64,000 nt of DNA from Coptis chinensis. Its lineage: Eukaryota; Streptophyta; Magnoliopsida; Ranunculales; Ranunculaceae. The translations under genes were made by a program, and so were the position numbers. Each line of letters begins with the position of its first letter. Within the stretch, counting starts at the first letter, position 1. The DNA is taken from contig CM027377.1 of assembly GCA_015680905.1 (NCBI GenBank), positions 28,730,501 through 28,794,500 on the forward strand, read 5' to 3'. This document shows, piece after piece, positions 34,932-51,165 of the stretch. The notes under the pieces are model-generated. The model had not been told where the DNA came from. It did no database searches and saw only the letters and a list, made by a program, of their open reading frames with translations.

Positions 34932-35446
34932 AATGGTGAATTTGTGAGTTGTGACAACAACTCAACAAGCATGCATGTTTAATATAAAATCAAAACGAAG
35001 GAAGTGCCCTGTCAGATATGATATATCTGGCTAGGATATGAATTCATCTTACCAGATACTTGGCAGGTGCTGATTGGCCAACAAAGAACACTCACAAGAA
35101 GATTTATGTGGCCTTGTTTTTTCAGTAACTGGTAATATATGTGGACAGGAAAGGGGGGAAATGATGCGAAGTGGAAGAGCCACAAGAAAAATCCTGGGTG
35201 CTTCTCGTGGTGTATAGAGACTGTGAGGTGGACAACAAAATCAAACTCATAATAACACAAACCAATGGGAAAAGAGAGAGAGATCTCTTGAAGATAAGGA
35301 CCCCATACACTCTCACTACTACTATTAATGCAAACTTGAACAAGAGTTACAAGCATCTCTAAGCTTAACACCAATACGAAAGAGTGCTAGCAGCTAGTGC
35401 TAATCAATTCCCTTCTCTGAATCCTATTATTCAATCCGCCAGCATA
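34932..35446 (+). promoter_or_regulatory. Proximal promoter and 5' UTR of Lhcb1 copy 1
   Basis: Conserved with the flank of copy 2 (38208-38754): GGTGCTGATTGGCCAAC near 35067, a TAGAGACTGTGA block near 35215, an AACCAATGGGAAAAGAGA block near 35260 followed by GATCTCTTGAAGATAAGG (35281-35298). CCAAT and GATA elements are typical of light-regulated Lhcb promoters. The other copy has AAATATCT at 38485-38492, close to a CCA1-type site; here the aligned stretch reads AAAAATCC. No clear TATA box is visible. Confidence 0.5.
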
Positions 35447-36243
<797 letters not shown>

Positions 36244-36982
36244 TCAGACCTGTTCTCGTTTCATACAGGGGTCTTTTTTGTGATGTAAATTGTTGTGAGT
36301 TTGTGACTAGAAAAATGAAAATGTGAATTTTGTGTGCCACGTACTCCAACTTATTTATACTCATGGCTTTACAAAAAAAATACTTCTTCATGGCTCATTA
36401 GGAATTCACTTCATCTGATCTCTGTGTGTCACTTTAGAATTAAACTAAAAAGGATCTATATGAGCTGATATCAAAATTTTGCTCACTGTTCATTTCAAAA
36501 GGCTGATTTGAAAAGGGGAAATGATATATATGATCTGAATCAATCCAAAATAACCGAGTTTCTTACTTTAATCGAGTTCTGAAGTAACCCATCTCCATTA
36601 ATCAATGAATGAAAATCTCAACTTCCATAAGAATGCATTTATATTCTCTTTGATATACAGCACGCGATGTAGGTATATTTGTACACAGTAGACCGCGCGA
36701 TGTATGATACAATTGGCGAACATTTGCAGAACTTGCAAGGCTATTTTGTAGCTTCCCCCATGGCTAGTGGGAAGAAGGGCCCTGGAACTTTTATTTTATG
36801 TCTGACAATGTATAACTTATTCACCTTGGGGAACAAGACTCGTAAGTTAACAATAATAATATTCGACTACTTGGTAACCTGTACTCATTGTTTAATCTAT
36901 ACATGTTAATTAAACTTTGACTAATTTGAATCCACTATGTATATGAAGTTGAACAGATCAATATCCACTACCAAGTTATAGC
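36244..36982. other. Intergenic region between unit 1 genes
   Basis: Lhcb1 3' UTR and the upstream region of the next gene. It aligns with 39556-40594 (shared CATGGCTAGTGGGAAGAAGGGCC-like block near 36759 and 40368, and AACTTATTCACCTTGG). It lacks the 321-bp LTR found in unit 2. Confidence 0.6.
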
Positions 36983-37824
36983 ATGGAGAAGGAAAATTCG
37001 TCTGTGTCAATGAGAAATCTAGGATTCTTCAATTTATCTGTGGTTAACAAGAAAGCTATAAACATCCTTCTCAGAACTATCAAGTTTATAACCTTCAGCA
37101 TTCCCTTCTTGCTTCCTTATTATTGTACCGATCTACTCCACAATTATATTATCAGAGACGTCTGGAATGAAATGTCGAAACGCGTAACAACTTTTCCCAT
37201 AGATACCAACTTATACAGTTGGATCTATCTCACCACCTTTTATTTTCTCAAAATCAATTTCTTTTACACGCTTCGATTCCATGTTCCTATCCTCCTAACG
37301 GCAGTCATAGTTGTCTATTTTGCTGCGGCGATCATATATGAAGGATGGAGAACAATGAATCTGAGAGAGATGTTGCTGGGAGTCATCACAACAGGAAAAT
37401 GGAGAACCCCTTTCAATAGATTCTGCTTTTTATGATATGGCTCATGTCTGCTGTTAGTTATGTTTTTGTGATAACTTGGACTGCTGTAGGCCTCTTTGTG
37501 ACATCTTCAACTAAGGTGTTCTACATTGTGCTATACACCTTAAGTTTCATTGCAACCTTAGCAAAATGGAAGGAAGTCAGTGCTATATGGAATGTGGGTG
37601 CTGCAATGTCCGAGAAACAAGGATTTGAGGCACTAGAGATCTCTTTGTATGTTTTCAAAGGTAGAAAAGCAGGGGCAATATTTCTTCTATTGTTCTATTT
37701 TTATTCTTCTTTCAGTGCAAGCATCTAATGGCTTCATTTGGGAGGAGTCAATGAACAGTTTGTTTACAGTGGAATTATATCTGGAATCTTGTATGTTAGC
37801 TTGATTTGGGGGGAGGTGATATAG
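36983..37824 (+). pseudogene. Plant multi-pass membrane protein, copy 1, broken
   Basis: Homologue of the intact gene at 40595-41431. The frame is open from MEKENSSVSMRNLG to RFCFL. A four-base ATAT insertion near 37434-37437 then shifts it; the downstream part (37432-37728) is open in another frame. The triplet encoding Ala (GCA) after SASI in copy 2 is TAA here (37726-37728), giving a second lesion. The remaining sequence to TAG at 37824 still aligns. Two independent lesions make this a pseudogene rather than a sequence error. Confidence 0.8.
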
Positions 37825-39555
<1,731 letters not shown>

Positions 39556-40594
39556 TCAGACATATTGCCATTTGATATAGGTTTTTTGGATTCTTATTTG
39601 CATTGTAAATTGTTGTGACCTGATAAATGGAAACGTGAATTTTGTGTGTTACTCAACTTAGTCGTGGCTTTTTACCAAAACAAGACTAGTTCATGCTTCA
39701 TTAGCCATTCACTCCATATGAACTGCATGTGCATGTCAGATCAAAATCAACAAAGAATGATCTATATAAGCTGAACTCAGATTTTTGCAGAGTTCATCTC
39801 GAAAGGTAATTTGAACGAGAAAAAGGGATCAATATATTGTTCAACGCAATTGATCTCATTGGTCTTGTCCTGCTATAAAATGTGATACCCCTGGGCGTGG
39901 CCTGAGGAGGGGTATGATGGAAAGGCGCCTAGCCCGAGTATGGGTGACGGTTGCGTCATGTGTGATCCCACTTCGCTTAAGTAGCTATCCAAAGATCCTG
40001 GCTATTAGTAATTTATCCTCCAAATCCTAACATCGAGGCCTTTTCCAGATCGTTTGGTTGTGGGTTTGGTGAGAACTTCATAGTTAAGCATGAGTAGTCC
40101 AAGGATGGGTGACTTCTTGGGAAACTGCTGTCCGGAGTCCGAAAACCCCACACTGTCGGAGGTCCACAGTGCCTAAGTTGGGACAATATCGATGTGGTAC
40201 ATCTTCAATTCATTTGATCAAGATGAGTAATAATCAATGCATGTTTGTCAAGTTCCATAAGAACACATTAATTTCTATTTGAAACGTATGCCGGTGCATT
40301 GGAAAACAGTGGCGTAATTTTCAAAAGCCATTATGTAGCTTCCGCCATGGCCGTGGTCTCCCATGCCTAGTGGGAAGAAGGGCCACGGAATTTATTCTTT
40401 TTTACGTCTGACTATGTGTAACTTATTCACCTTGGATAACAAGACTCCCAATTTAAATATAATCTGCAACTAACTCAGTAGCCTGTATTCATTATTTAAG
40501 TTATACATGTTATTTAATTAAGCTTGACTAAATGAGATATGATCCACCATGTGTATGAAGTTGAACAGATCAATAGAAGTTAGCAAGTTAAGGC
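39556..40594. other. Intergenic region between unit 2 genes
   Basis: Lhcb1 3' UTR and a spacer with no gene. It contains the Cassandra-like LTR at 39881-40201. The parts on each side align with the shorter spacer of unit 1. Confidence 0.6.
39881..40201 (+). mobile_element. Cassandra-like solo LTR containing 5S rRNA-type promoter sequence
   Basis: A TGTGATACCCC ... GGTACA segment of 321 bp is absent from the homologous spacer of unit 1. At 40083-40123 it holds AGTTAAGC, GAGTAGTCC and GGATGGGTGAC, then TTGGGAA. These correspond to the box A and box C regions of plant 5S rRNA, with about 11 bases missing between them. LTRs with an embedded 5S-type pol III promoter are the hallmark of the Cassandra TRIM family. 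The end GGGACAATATCGATGTGG also fits. I see no TSD, so the ends are tentative. Confidence 0.5.
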
Positions 40595-41431
40595 ATGGAG
40601 AAGGAAAACTCTAGTGTGTCAATGAGGAAGCTTGGCTTCCATACTGTTTCTGTGATTCAGAAGAAAGGTACAAACATCCTTCTTAGAATTCCCAAGTTCA
40701 TAACCTCCAGGATCCACATCTTACTTTCTTTGTTTGTTACCAATCAACTTCACAATCTTATCATTAGAGATATCAGTATTGAAATGTCGAAACGCATAAG
40801 GACTTTTCCTATTGATACCAATCTATTCAGTTGGGTCTATCTCACCACCTATTATTTTCTTAAAATCAATCTCTTCTACATGGTTCAGTTCCATCTTCCT
40901 GTCCTCCTAACAGCAGTCATAGTTGTCTATTTTGCAACAGTGATCGAAGAAGGATGGCAAGTAACGAAGCTCAAGGCAATGTTGCTAAGACTCGTCTCCA
41001 TAACAAAATGGAAAACCCCTTTGATTAGATTCAGCTTTTTATGGTTAGTGTCTTTTGTTAGTTATGTTTTTTTTGTAACTTGGCGTGCTGTTGGCGTCTT
41101 TGTCACGTCATCAGATAAGGTGGTCTACATTGTATTATACACACTAACCTTCGTCACTGCATTAACGAAATGGAAGGAGGTCCATGCTATTTGGAATGTG
41201 GGTGCTGCAATTTCAACAGAGAGACAAGGATTTGAAGCGTCGAAGATCTCTTTGTATATTGTTGAAGGTAGAAAAGTACGGGCATTTTTTTTTCTCTTTT
41301 TATTCTTTTATTGGTCTTTCAGTGCAAGCATCGCATGGCTTCATGTGGGAGGAGTCAATGAAGAATTCGGTTACAGTGGAATACCAACTGGGTTATTGTA
41401 TGTAAGCTTGATTTGGGGGAAAGTGATATAG
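40595..41431 (+). CDS. Plant-specific multi-pass membrane protein, copy 2
   Basis: An intact 278-residue ORF starting MEKENSSVSMRKLG and ending LLYVSLIWGKVI. Hydrophobic segments lie at about residues 39-50, 78-117, 147-170, 175-191, 229-247 and 258-275, so it is probably a polytopic membrane protein. The block WKEVHAIWNVGAAIS ... GFEASKISLYIVEGRK resembles uncharacterised plant membrane proteins that share a VVWSLASVVSVLE-like region followed by a GR(K) motif (group PTHR33133 by memory; weak). Function unknown. A degenerate homologue lies at 36983 with the same order after Lhcb1. Codon use and open frame suggest a real gene; no intron is evident. Confidence 0.75.
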   Translation: MEKENSSVSMRKLGFHTVSVIQKKGTNILLRIPKFITSRIHILLSLFVTNQLHNLIIRDISIEMSKRIRTFPIDTNLFSWVYLTTYYFLKINLFYMVQFHLPVLLTAVIVVYFATVIEEGWQVTKLKAMLLRLVSITKWKTPLIRFSFLWLVSFVSYVFFVTWRAVGVFVTSSDKVVYIVLYTLTFVTALTKWKEVHAIWNVGAAISTERQGFEASKISLYIVEGRKVRAFFFLFLFFYWSFSASIAWLHVGGVNEEFGYSGIPTGLLYVSLIWGKVI

Positions 41432-42487
41432 TTTTAGATTGCAACTGTTTATACAGATGAAGTTGCATTTGCTGTGAAATCATTTTTACAACGTATTTAG
41501 TATTGTCAAGTGTTTCCATAGTCCTAATATAAATTTCCAAACTCATTATATTGTTTAAATTTTGAGATTGTTTTACACTTAATCTGCAGTCCATATGTGG
41601 CGTGTTTGAAGACGGAAGTCTGAAGCAGCAGTTAAATCAATTTCTTGCAAAAAAATATGTAGAACCATGAGTCTTCTTGGATTCCTTTCAGCAGTTTTAC
41701 AACGTCTTCTATTAATGAATCTCTACTTTTTGGCAATTGGAACTTATCGCTCTAGGTATATACGTTAAGTTTGAACTTTTAAAGATAAAGAATTGAGAGA
41801 TAAAATTCGAAAGGAACTTCAACATCTGGAAGTTGAACACAGCCTTAACCTGCAGAAAAACTCCTAACTTTTGCCAGTTGATTTCAGACAGCCTAATGTG
41901 ATTAGAAGTTTTTGTAGATGTAACCATGTGACCATACAGTAGTAAGCAGATACACATTTGAAAAGAGCATTGCTGTCAGAAAATCAAATTTGTAATAACC
42001 TGATGGTTCAATCCGACTTCAAATCGGCTATTCTGGGACTAGAAATTTTCTGGCAGCAAATAACTTCCCATGGCCGGAACTAATGACCAATCCTAGTTAC
42101 CACATCTATAATTTACGAAAACTCTGACTTTGCTGAACAATCTACAAAATTCCTATTGTCGGATTAGAACTTTTAGGTAGTGGGGACTAATAACCAATCC
42201 TAATAGTATAGATTTTGTACAATACAAAAGCTACCCAGCAAAAATATAAGTTTGTGTCATAGTTCATACTTAATAATATATATGTTATTTAGAAACATCA
42301 AACACACAAGATAAATCTGCAGGTTTACTCCTTGGGAGCACAACCAATTTTAGTGTATTCAGATTTCAGGGTGGAATGCATGAATCGAATTTGGCCATTT
42401 TTTTGGAGTTAACTTGAAGCCAAATAAGTTACTAAATAAATTAGAATGCATCACGAGCTGCTAGAGGTTTAGCTAGTGCACCTTAGC
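41432..42487. other. Intergenic, nothing recognised
   Basis: AT-rich sequence with no supported gene or repeat. Part of it is the 3' UTR of the membrane-protein gene. Confidence 0.5.
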
Positions 42488-42990
42488 TTAGAAGTCTGCA
42501 TCCAGATAAAAATGATCCTCGCAGAAATCCGTTAGTGCCTTCCTCAATTGTTGGAAGTTCTTTACTGTTACTACTTGAATAGACTGAAAAAGGCATACAA
42601 GTGTAACAAGGTCAGCATGTTTACGAGATCCCAAGAAAACAGAGACTAGCTGAGAGATGGAAGGAAGCCAAATTTCTTTCAGAATACTTCGAACAGGCAT
42701 AGCTGCACTTACAGAGACTTCTGGGTTGTTCTGTGGAATGTATTGTCGCATTATAATTTTCCACATCCAAACGATACTGAGCTTTATTTGCACATCAAAA
42801 CAAAAAACACGTCAAAGCATTCTAGAAACCCCTCATGTTTTGACACAAATAGCCAGTTGGCGGAAGCTATGGACAAAGATGAAAAACTGTACCTTACTAG
42901 GTCGCTGCCGCCTGACTTGGTATTCAGCATTTCCTGCAAAACCTTTCTTAATTCTTTTGGATCCTAAAGAGTTCACCCGTTTCTTGATTT
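42488..42990 (-). pseudogene. Two orphan exon-like segments of an unidentified gene
   Basis: On the minus strand, DPKELRKVLQEMLNTKSGG (42908-42964) sits between an acceptor-like TTTAG and a donor GTAAGG. Further along, 42488-42740 encodes EVSVSAAMPVRSILKEIW and SISQLVSVFLGSRKHADL, with TAG as the stop. The composition looks like real protein and not shadow reading. I do not recognise the family. Nothing upstream before spermidine synthase continues it, so it looks like the displaced 3' end of a gene. The splice arrangement is a guess. Confidence 0.35.
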
Positions 42991-43375
42991 TAGATCTCCT
43001 GGTGAAGTTATAGTCACTCTAAAACTATAGCCATGATCCCGTATGAGTTTCTAACATTTATTTTTCTATTTATCAAGCTCGTTCGTATATGCATTATCAT
43101 GAAGCAACAAGTCCCGTTTGGGAAAAGTGATTCAGGATTTCTTTAACAGATATTTTTGAGTTTTGAGGGTACCACAAACTGAATACCATTGTTACAAAAC
43201 CTGATCAGATGGTACAAAACCTGTCCAAGTTCCAATTGACAATTGATCTTCATCTCTCTTCCCATTCAACCTACGCTAACAGGAACCAACTATAACCTCA
43301 ACTTATTTACTGTTTGAAATGTGTTGAGTGAGTTTCAACAGCTAATCCTGCTTCTTAATGCTATTGGAAGCTTTA
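42991..43375 (-). other. 3' flank of spermidine synthase
   Basis: Sequence between the orphan exons and the spermidine synthase stop codon. It probably holds the 3' UTR. No polyadenylation signal could be chosen with confidence. Confidence 0.4.
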
Positions 43376-47117
<3,742 letters not shown>

Positions 47118-47408
47118 AGTAGCAGAAACACCCTTCTCCACTTCTTCTCCTTCTCTTGTTCGTTTAACAGCCAATTCAGCCACGGACTCTTTTTTTTTCT
47201 TTGTTTTCTTTGCAGAATACAAACCGACCAAAACAGAAAAGCAAAAAGTGGAATGTGTGCTTTTAACTTTTTAAGGAAAGAACTGAAAAACAGAATCAGA
47301 TTTCGTGAGCGTGTGCGTAATCTCTCAGTTTTAAAAGTACTGTTCTTGTGACAGAGTAACAACTCCTCTGAAGACAAATACGTGCAACTTTGAATAAAAT
47401 TTGGTCCC
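47118..47408 (-). promoter_or_regulatory. 5' flank of spermidine synthase up to element C
   Basis: A/G-rich leader-like sequence in the sense of the gene, with an A-rich run before the GTG at 47183. No TATA box is obvious. The flank is cut at 47408 by the outer end of element C. The original upstream promoter would therefore lie beyond the element, to the right of the window. Confidence 0.45.
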
Positions 47409-48071
47409 TGTAAAGGTGGGTTTTGGTTTTCCTTGATGATTGCGTGGGATGTGGGAAGAGAGTTGAGATCTTTTGGAGGGAATTTGTGAGCGAGCTGCCT
47501 ACGTATTCTCTTTTTGGTTTTTCTTTTCTAGGGGAGAGAGGAATCAGGTCCGCCGTAGTTCAAACAGGTTGTATTTATAGGCTTAAGGACATGTCAATCC
47601 GGAAGACACGTGTGTTTCTTGTACACGTGTAAGGTGGAGATCGTGAATGAGTGTTGGGCTAGTTATATTATAAGTCGGTGTTTGATTGGGGAGTTGGCAC
47701 GGTCAGCCTTTTATTTCCTGGAAGTGAGAAGGATCAATCAATAATGATTTTGGTAATGATTACTCCCGGTGGTGACCTTATTCAAGGCGTTTTGTCTTTG
47801 GCCATGTGTTTCGCATCGAGCCATCTTTGTTTATACCACCTACACCGAAAGGAGCTACTCCGCAGATCGGTCTTGGAGGTCGATGTCCCGAAGTTAAGCT
47901 TTAAGCCTGCGCATTACGCGTGTTCATAAAAGGAACCGCTCGCGCGTCGATCTTGGAGGTCGATGTCCCGAAGTTAAGCCGCATTACGCTTGTTCACAAG
48001 GAACCGCTCCGCAGTCGGGTTTGGAGGTCGCCTTATGCTCTATCGTGTATGATAACCTTATGAGGATATCA
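47409..48071 (-). repeat. 3' LTR of element C (left)
   Basis: 663 bp, starts TGTAAAGG and ends GATATCA on the plus strand. On the sense (minus) strand the TATA box is TATAAATA at 47572-47579. Units with CTTGGAGGTCGATGTCCCG repeat at about 47871, 47951 and 48019. CTCCCTACACGCCCTCTCC follows at 48072, the polypurine tract in complement. Confidence 0.88.
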
Positions 48072-48792
48072 CTCCCTACACGCCCTCTCCGGTAGAGTGT
48101 TTATGTTACGGAAACGTTCACTGAGAGAAAAAATAATAATGGAAGAACGTGTGGAGCATGAAGCGATCCGGGGTGGACGATTCGACCGATGGTGCAACTT
48201 TTGAATCATGAGGCCCGACAATTTGGCGGGAAGTTATGTCGTAATATGCACGCGATGTAATCGTAGCGATTGAAGAGGAAACGTGTCGCCGCGATTATCT
48301 GGAGTCACTGAAAAGACAATACCTTGAACACGCGGTAATGCAAGGCTAGAGCTGGTCGTAATCATAACTTATTGGTAACCGAAGCGGGCGGTTTATACAA
48401 AATCAAATTTGGGACATCGAAAAGGTATTGCGTGTTTTCTTCTTCCGCCAAAAACGCAGGGGGTTTCTCGGTGAGTGCTTACAACTGGCTGTTACCTTTC
48501 CATTTTCAATTTGATTTCCTCGCTCATTCAGTCGCTTTGTTAAGTAGGTTGGTCATCGTAAGGTTATAGGGTTTAAGCGAGTAATTGATAGAAAAGACTT
48601 GCCATAATGTCCGACTCGATGACACTCTCGATCGGGAGGAGGTCCGGAGATATCCTTGAGTTGTGGGAGAGTATGAGGATGAAGAAGCGGTGAGTGTTGG
48701 CGTTGAGGCTGATTTGGATGAAGATGATAGGATAGGTGAAGGTAATACCGATCTAGGTCGAGGGTGGCGAGCCGCGACGCCGAGGCGGGGAG
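48072..48792 (+). other. Region between 3' LTR and aORF copy 1 of element C
   Basis: Begins with the polypurine tract complement (48072-48090). It probably holds the promoter and first exon of the antisense gene: a possible start ATG at 48607 (in ATAATGTCCGACTCG) opens an acidic Asp/Glu/Gly-rich stretch up to the conserved domain. The frame is not continuous. No other gene is seen. Confidence 0.45.
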
Positions 48793-51165
48793 ATGTCGTC
48801 ATCAAGCGATGTGCCCCTTAGAAGTGTAAACCGTCGTGCTGCCAACTCGTTCCCCGAACTGAGGGCAGCTTATGGGATTAATGTCCCCGACCTGGAGATA
48901 TACGAACCACGGTTGAGTGAAAACGTTCGGAGTGAGGAGTACAACCCGCCAAATGGTGGAATAATAATCTGTGAGGGTCAGCTGAGAGCGCATATGCACA
49001 TACCGTTCTCGAAACTGGTATATGACTTCTTGGCGCTTTGTTGGAAATCTCCTTGTCAGTTCGTGGGTAACACCTGGCGATTATTTAAGGTGTTCAACCT
49101 GTTGAACGCGAGCGGGGAATATGACATAAGGGTATCTGACATAGTAGAGCACTATGTGGTACGGCGATCGGGAAATATGAATTTTAGCTTGCAAACCATG
49201 ACGACTTCGTTCACCGGATTGATGGAGTAAGCAATGAGGCCCGACCAAGAGGTCGTTGTTGCTAGTTAATTAATTACTTGTGTGAGCGGGTGTATATTGC
49301 GAACTAGGATTTGTAACATATCCGGTGGGTAGGAACATTTTTCTGTTGTTGCTCTTCAGAACGTTTGATAGTTGTTTTAACAGGCCCTTGTTTTGCTTTG
49401 ATTGCAGAGTTTTCCATGAAGAAGCGAACTGATCGTGGGGAGATAGAGAGGTTCGCGCGGTTGACTCGTGAAGAAAAGCAAGCGAAGCTGCCTGAGGTTG
49501 CACACTTCTTTGTGGAAAAGGGTGGGTAGGAACATTTTTCTGTTGTTGCTCTTCAGAACGTTTGATAGTTGTTTTAACAGGCCCTTGTTTTGCTTTGATT
49601 GCAGAGTTTTTCGTGAAGAAGCGAACTGATCGTGGGGAGATAGAGAGGTTCGCGCGGTTGACTCGTGAAGAAAAGCAAGCGAAGCTGCCTGAGGTTGCAC
49701 ACTTCTTTGTGGAAAAGGGTGGGCCTGCAATCCGAGAAAAAAGGAAGGCGCAAAAAGACCGAGCTCGAGGTCAGACAAGGGAAGAAGTGATGGAGACGCG
49801 AACGAGTGACTTAGTAACACGAGAAGAGAGGCAACGGGTGCATAGTGGTGTGAGGCGACCTGCTAGAGGTGGTGCCTCGGGGTCGGAGGATCGAAGCTTC
49901 CATACGAAGGAGGTTCGATCGATGCGCTGGAGTTGGAAACAGTGGTTTTCAATCCTCTAGCGAGGAGCAGGTCGGAGAAGAGGCGCTACGCGGCCTACCG
50001 AACAAGACGCTATCCGAAGTTCACGAAAATGTAGCGCGTGCGTGCTTAGGGGAGAGCCTCAAAGCCGGGCGGTTCGATGGTGGCCCGGCACCGGGCTACG
50101 GTTTCTCACCGAGTGGAAGCGACTGAAAGCGGTCATGGACTTGGCCACCTTCGGGGCGGGTTCTAGTGCACCCCGACGGGGGCGTGAACCCAGTCCGCTG
50201 GCGAAAGCGAAAGCTCCTCGTAAGGCGAGTGGAAAGGCTATTATGGCGGCTGACAACCTGGAGGGACAATTTGTGTTCCTCAATGAGCATGGGGCACAAC
50301 GAACTGTGAAGCGAAGTGATTGTAGCTTCAGATCGAGTAAGATATCGGGTTGCCTGTTAGAACAGATAGCTCTGGATGGCAACCGCAGGGAGTTGGATGA
50401 GAAAGGGCTGGCTGATAATCTAAGGCGAATGGAAATTGCACAATGTTTGGTATGCGTGTCTATCTTTATTTGATGTAATTGTCTTCGTATGAACGCCGAT
50501 GTTTTGTGGCTATTAACCATGCGTGTGTATTTGGTACCGTAAGTGGGTTTCAAAATTGAAAGAGATTGCCCGGTTCGCGGGAGGCGATAGAGAAACGGTG
50601 GTGAAGGCTGTCCCACGAAATGAAGAACGCCGTCCGGGAGGCCTCAAGATGGAACGCGAGGAACCGGAAGATCCAAGAAAGCTCATCAAAGCGTTGAGTT
50701 TGGCCAAGATGTTGAAAGACACGGAAGTTGAAGAGCCGAGGCAAAAACTACTGAGTCAAGAAGAAACGCCCCGGCAACGACTGTGGAAATTGGTAGGTTG
50801 AATGATTATGCCTTGCACTGCAAGAAGGTTGCTCAGGACGCTACCAAAGCCTATGATGTTCTGGATGCAGACTTCGTTGAACTGGAGGCGGACTACAACG
50901 CTTTGAAGACAAATCATGCAGGCTACACGCCTTACCTCGGGGTAGAAACAGTCTTGGGAGGAATTAGTATTGCCCCTGTTACTTCTGAGGTCGTGGCTCA
51001 TGATCGACATATACCAACCGGCCCGATGCGGCCGCTGCGTTTGATGTGCTGATGAGTTTAGACTTGGATGGAGTATCTGTTATGATGACTGGGAGGGAGG
51101 CTGAGATTGATGAATCACTCGTGCCCGGAGGGTTAATTGTTGAGCCCAGAGATGGCGAGGTGTAA
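48793..51165 (+). pseudogene. Antisense ORF copy 1 (aORF1) of element C
   Basis: Plus strand, opposite to pol. The conserved domain (48793-49230) reads GQLRAHMHIPFSKLVYDF and VGNTWRLFKVFNLLNASGE, close to element A. The next exon (49607-49958) has FARLTREEKQAKLPEVAHFF and a basic region, as in A. A 197-bp tandem duplication (49324-49717) repeats the acceptor and exon start. The coiled-coil C terminus lies at 50540-51165. An intron starts GT at 50450, after an ACAATGTTTG sequence like the one at the second intron of A. Frameshifts near 49230, 49955 and 50800 break it. Its function is unknown. Confidence 0.65.
49324..49717 (+). repeat. 197-bp tandem duplication in aORF1
   Basis: GGTGGGTAGG starts at 49324 and again at 49521. 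The two units differ at about three positions (for example GAGTTTTCCATG versus GAGTTTTTCGTG). The unit contains intron end, acceptor TTGCAG and the start of the exon FVKKRTDRGEIERFARLT. Confidence 0.92.

Noticed and set aside
39876-40206. Target-site duplication around the Cassandra-like LTR
   Set aside because: Flanks TAAAA and TCTTC do not match; the LTR ends may be misplaced or the TSD lost.
47890-47905. CCGAAGTTAAGC in the LTR of element C, identical to part of 5S rRNA box A
   Set aside because: The box C region (GGATGGGTGAC) is absent and the word repeats only as part of the LTR tandem unit. No 5S gene or Cassandra origin is supported here.
48524-48805. Ser-rich minus-strand open frame at 48524-48805
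   Set aside because: It is the shadow of the acidic Asp/Glu stretch upstream of aORF1 on the plus strand.
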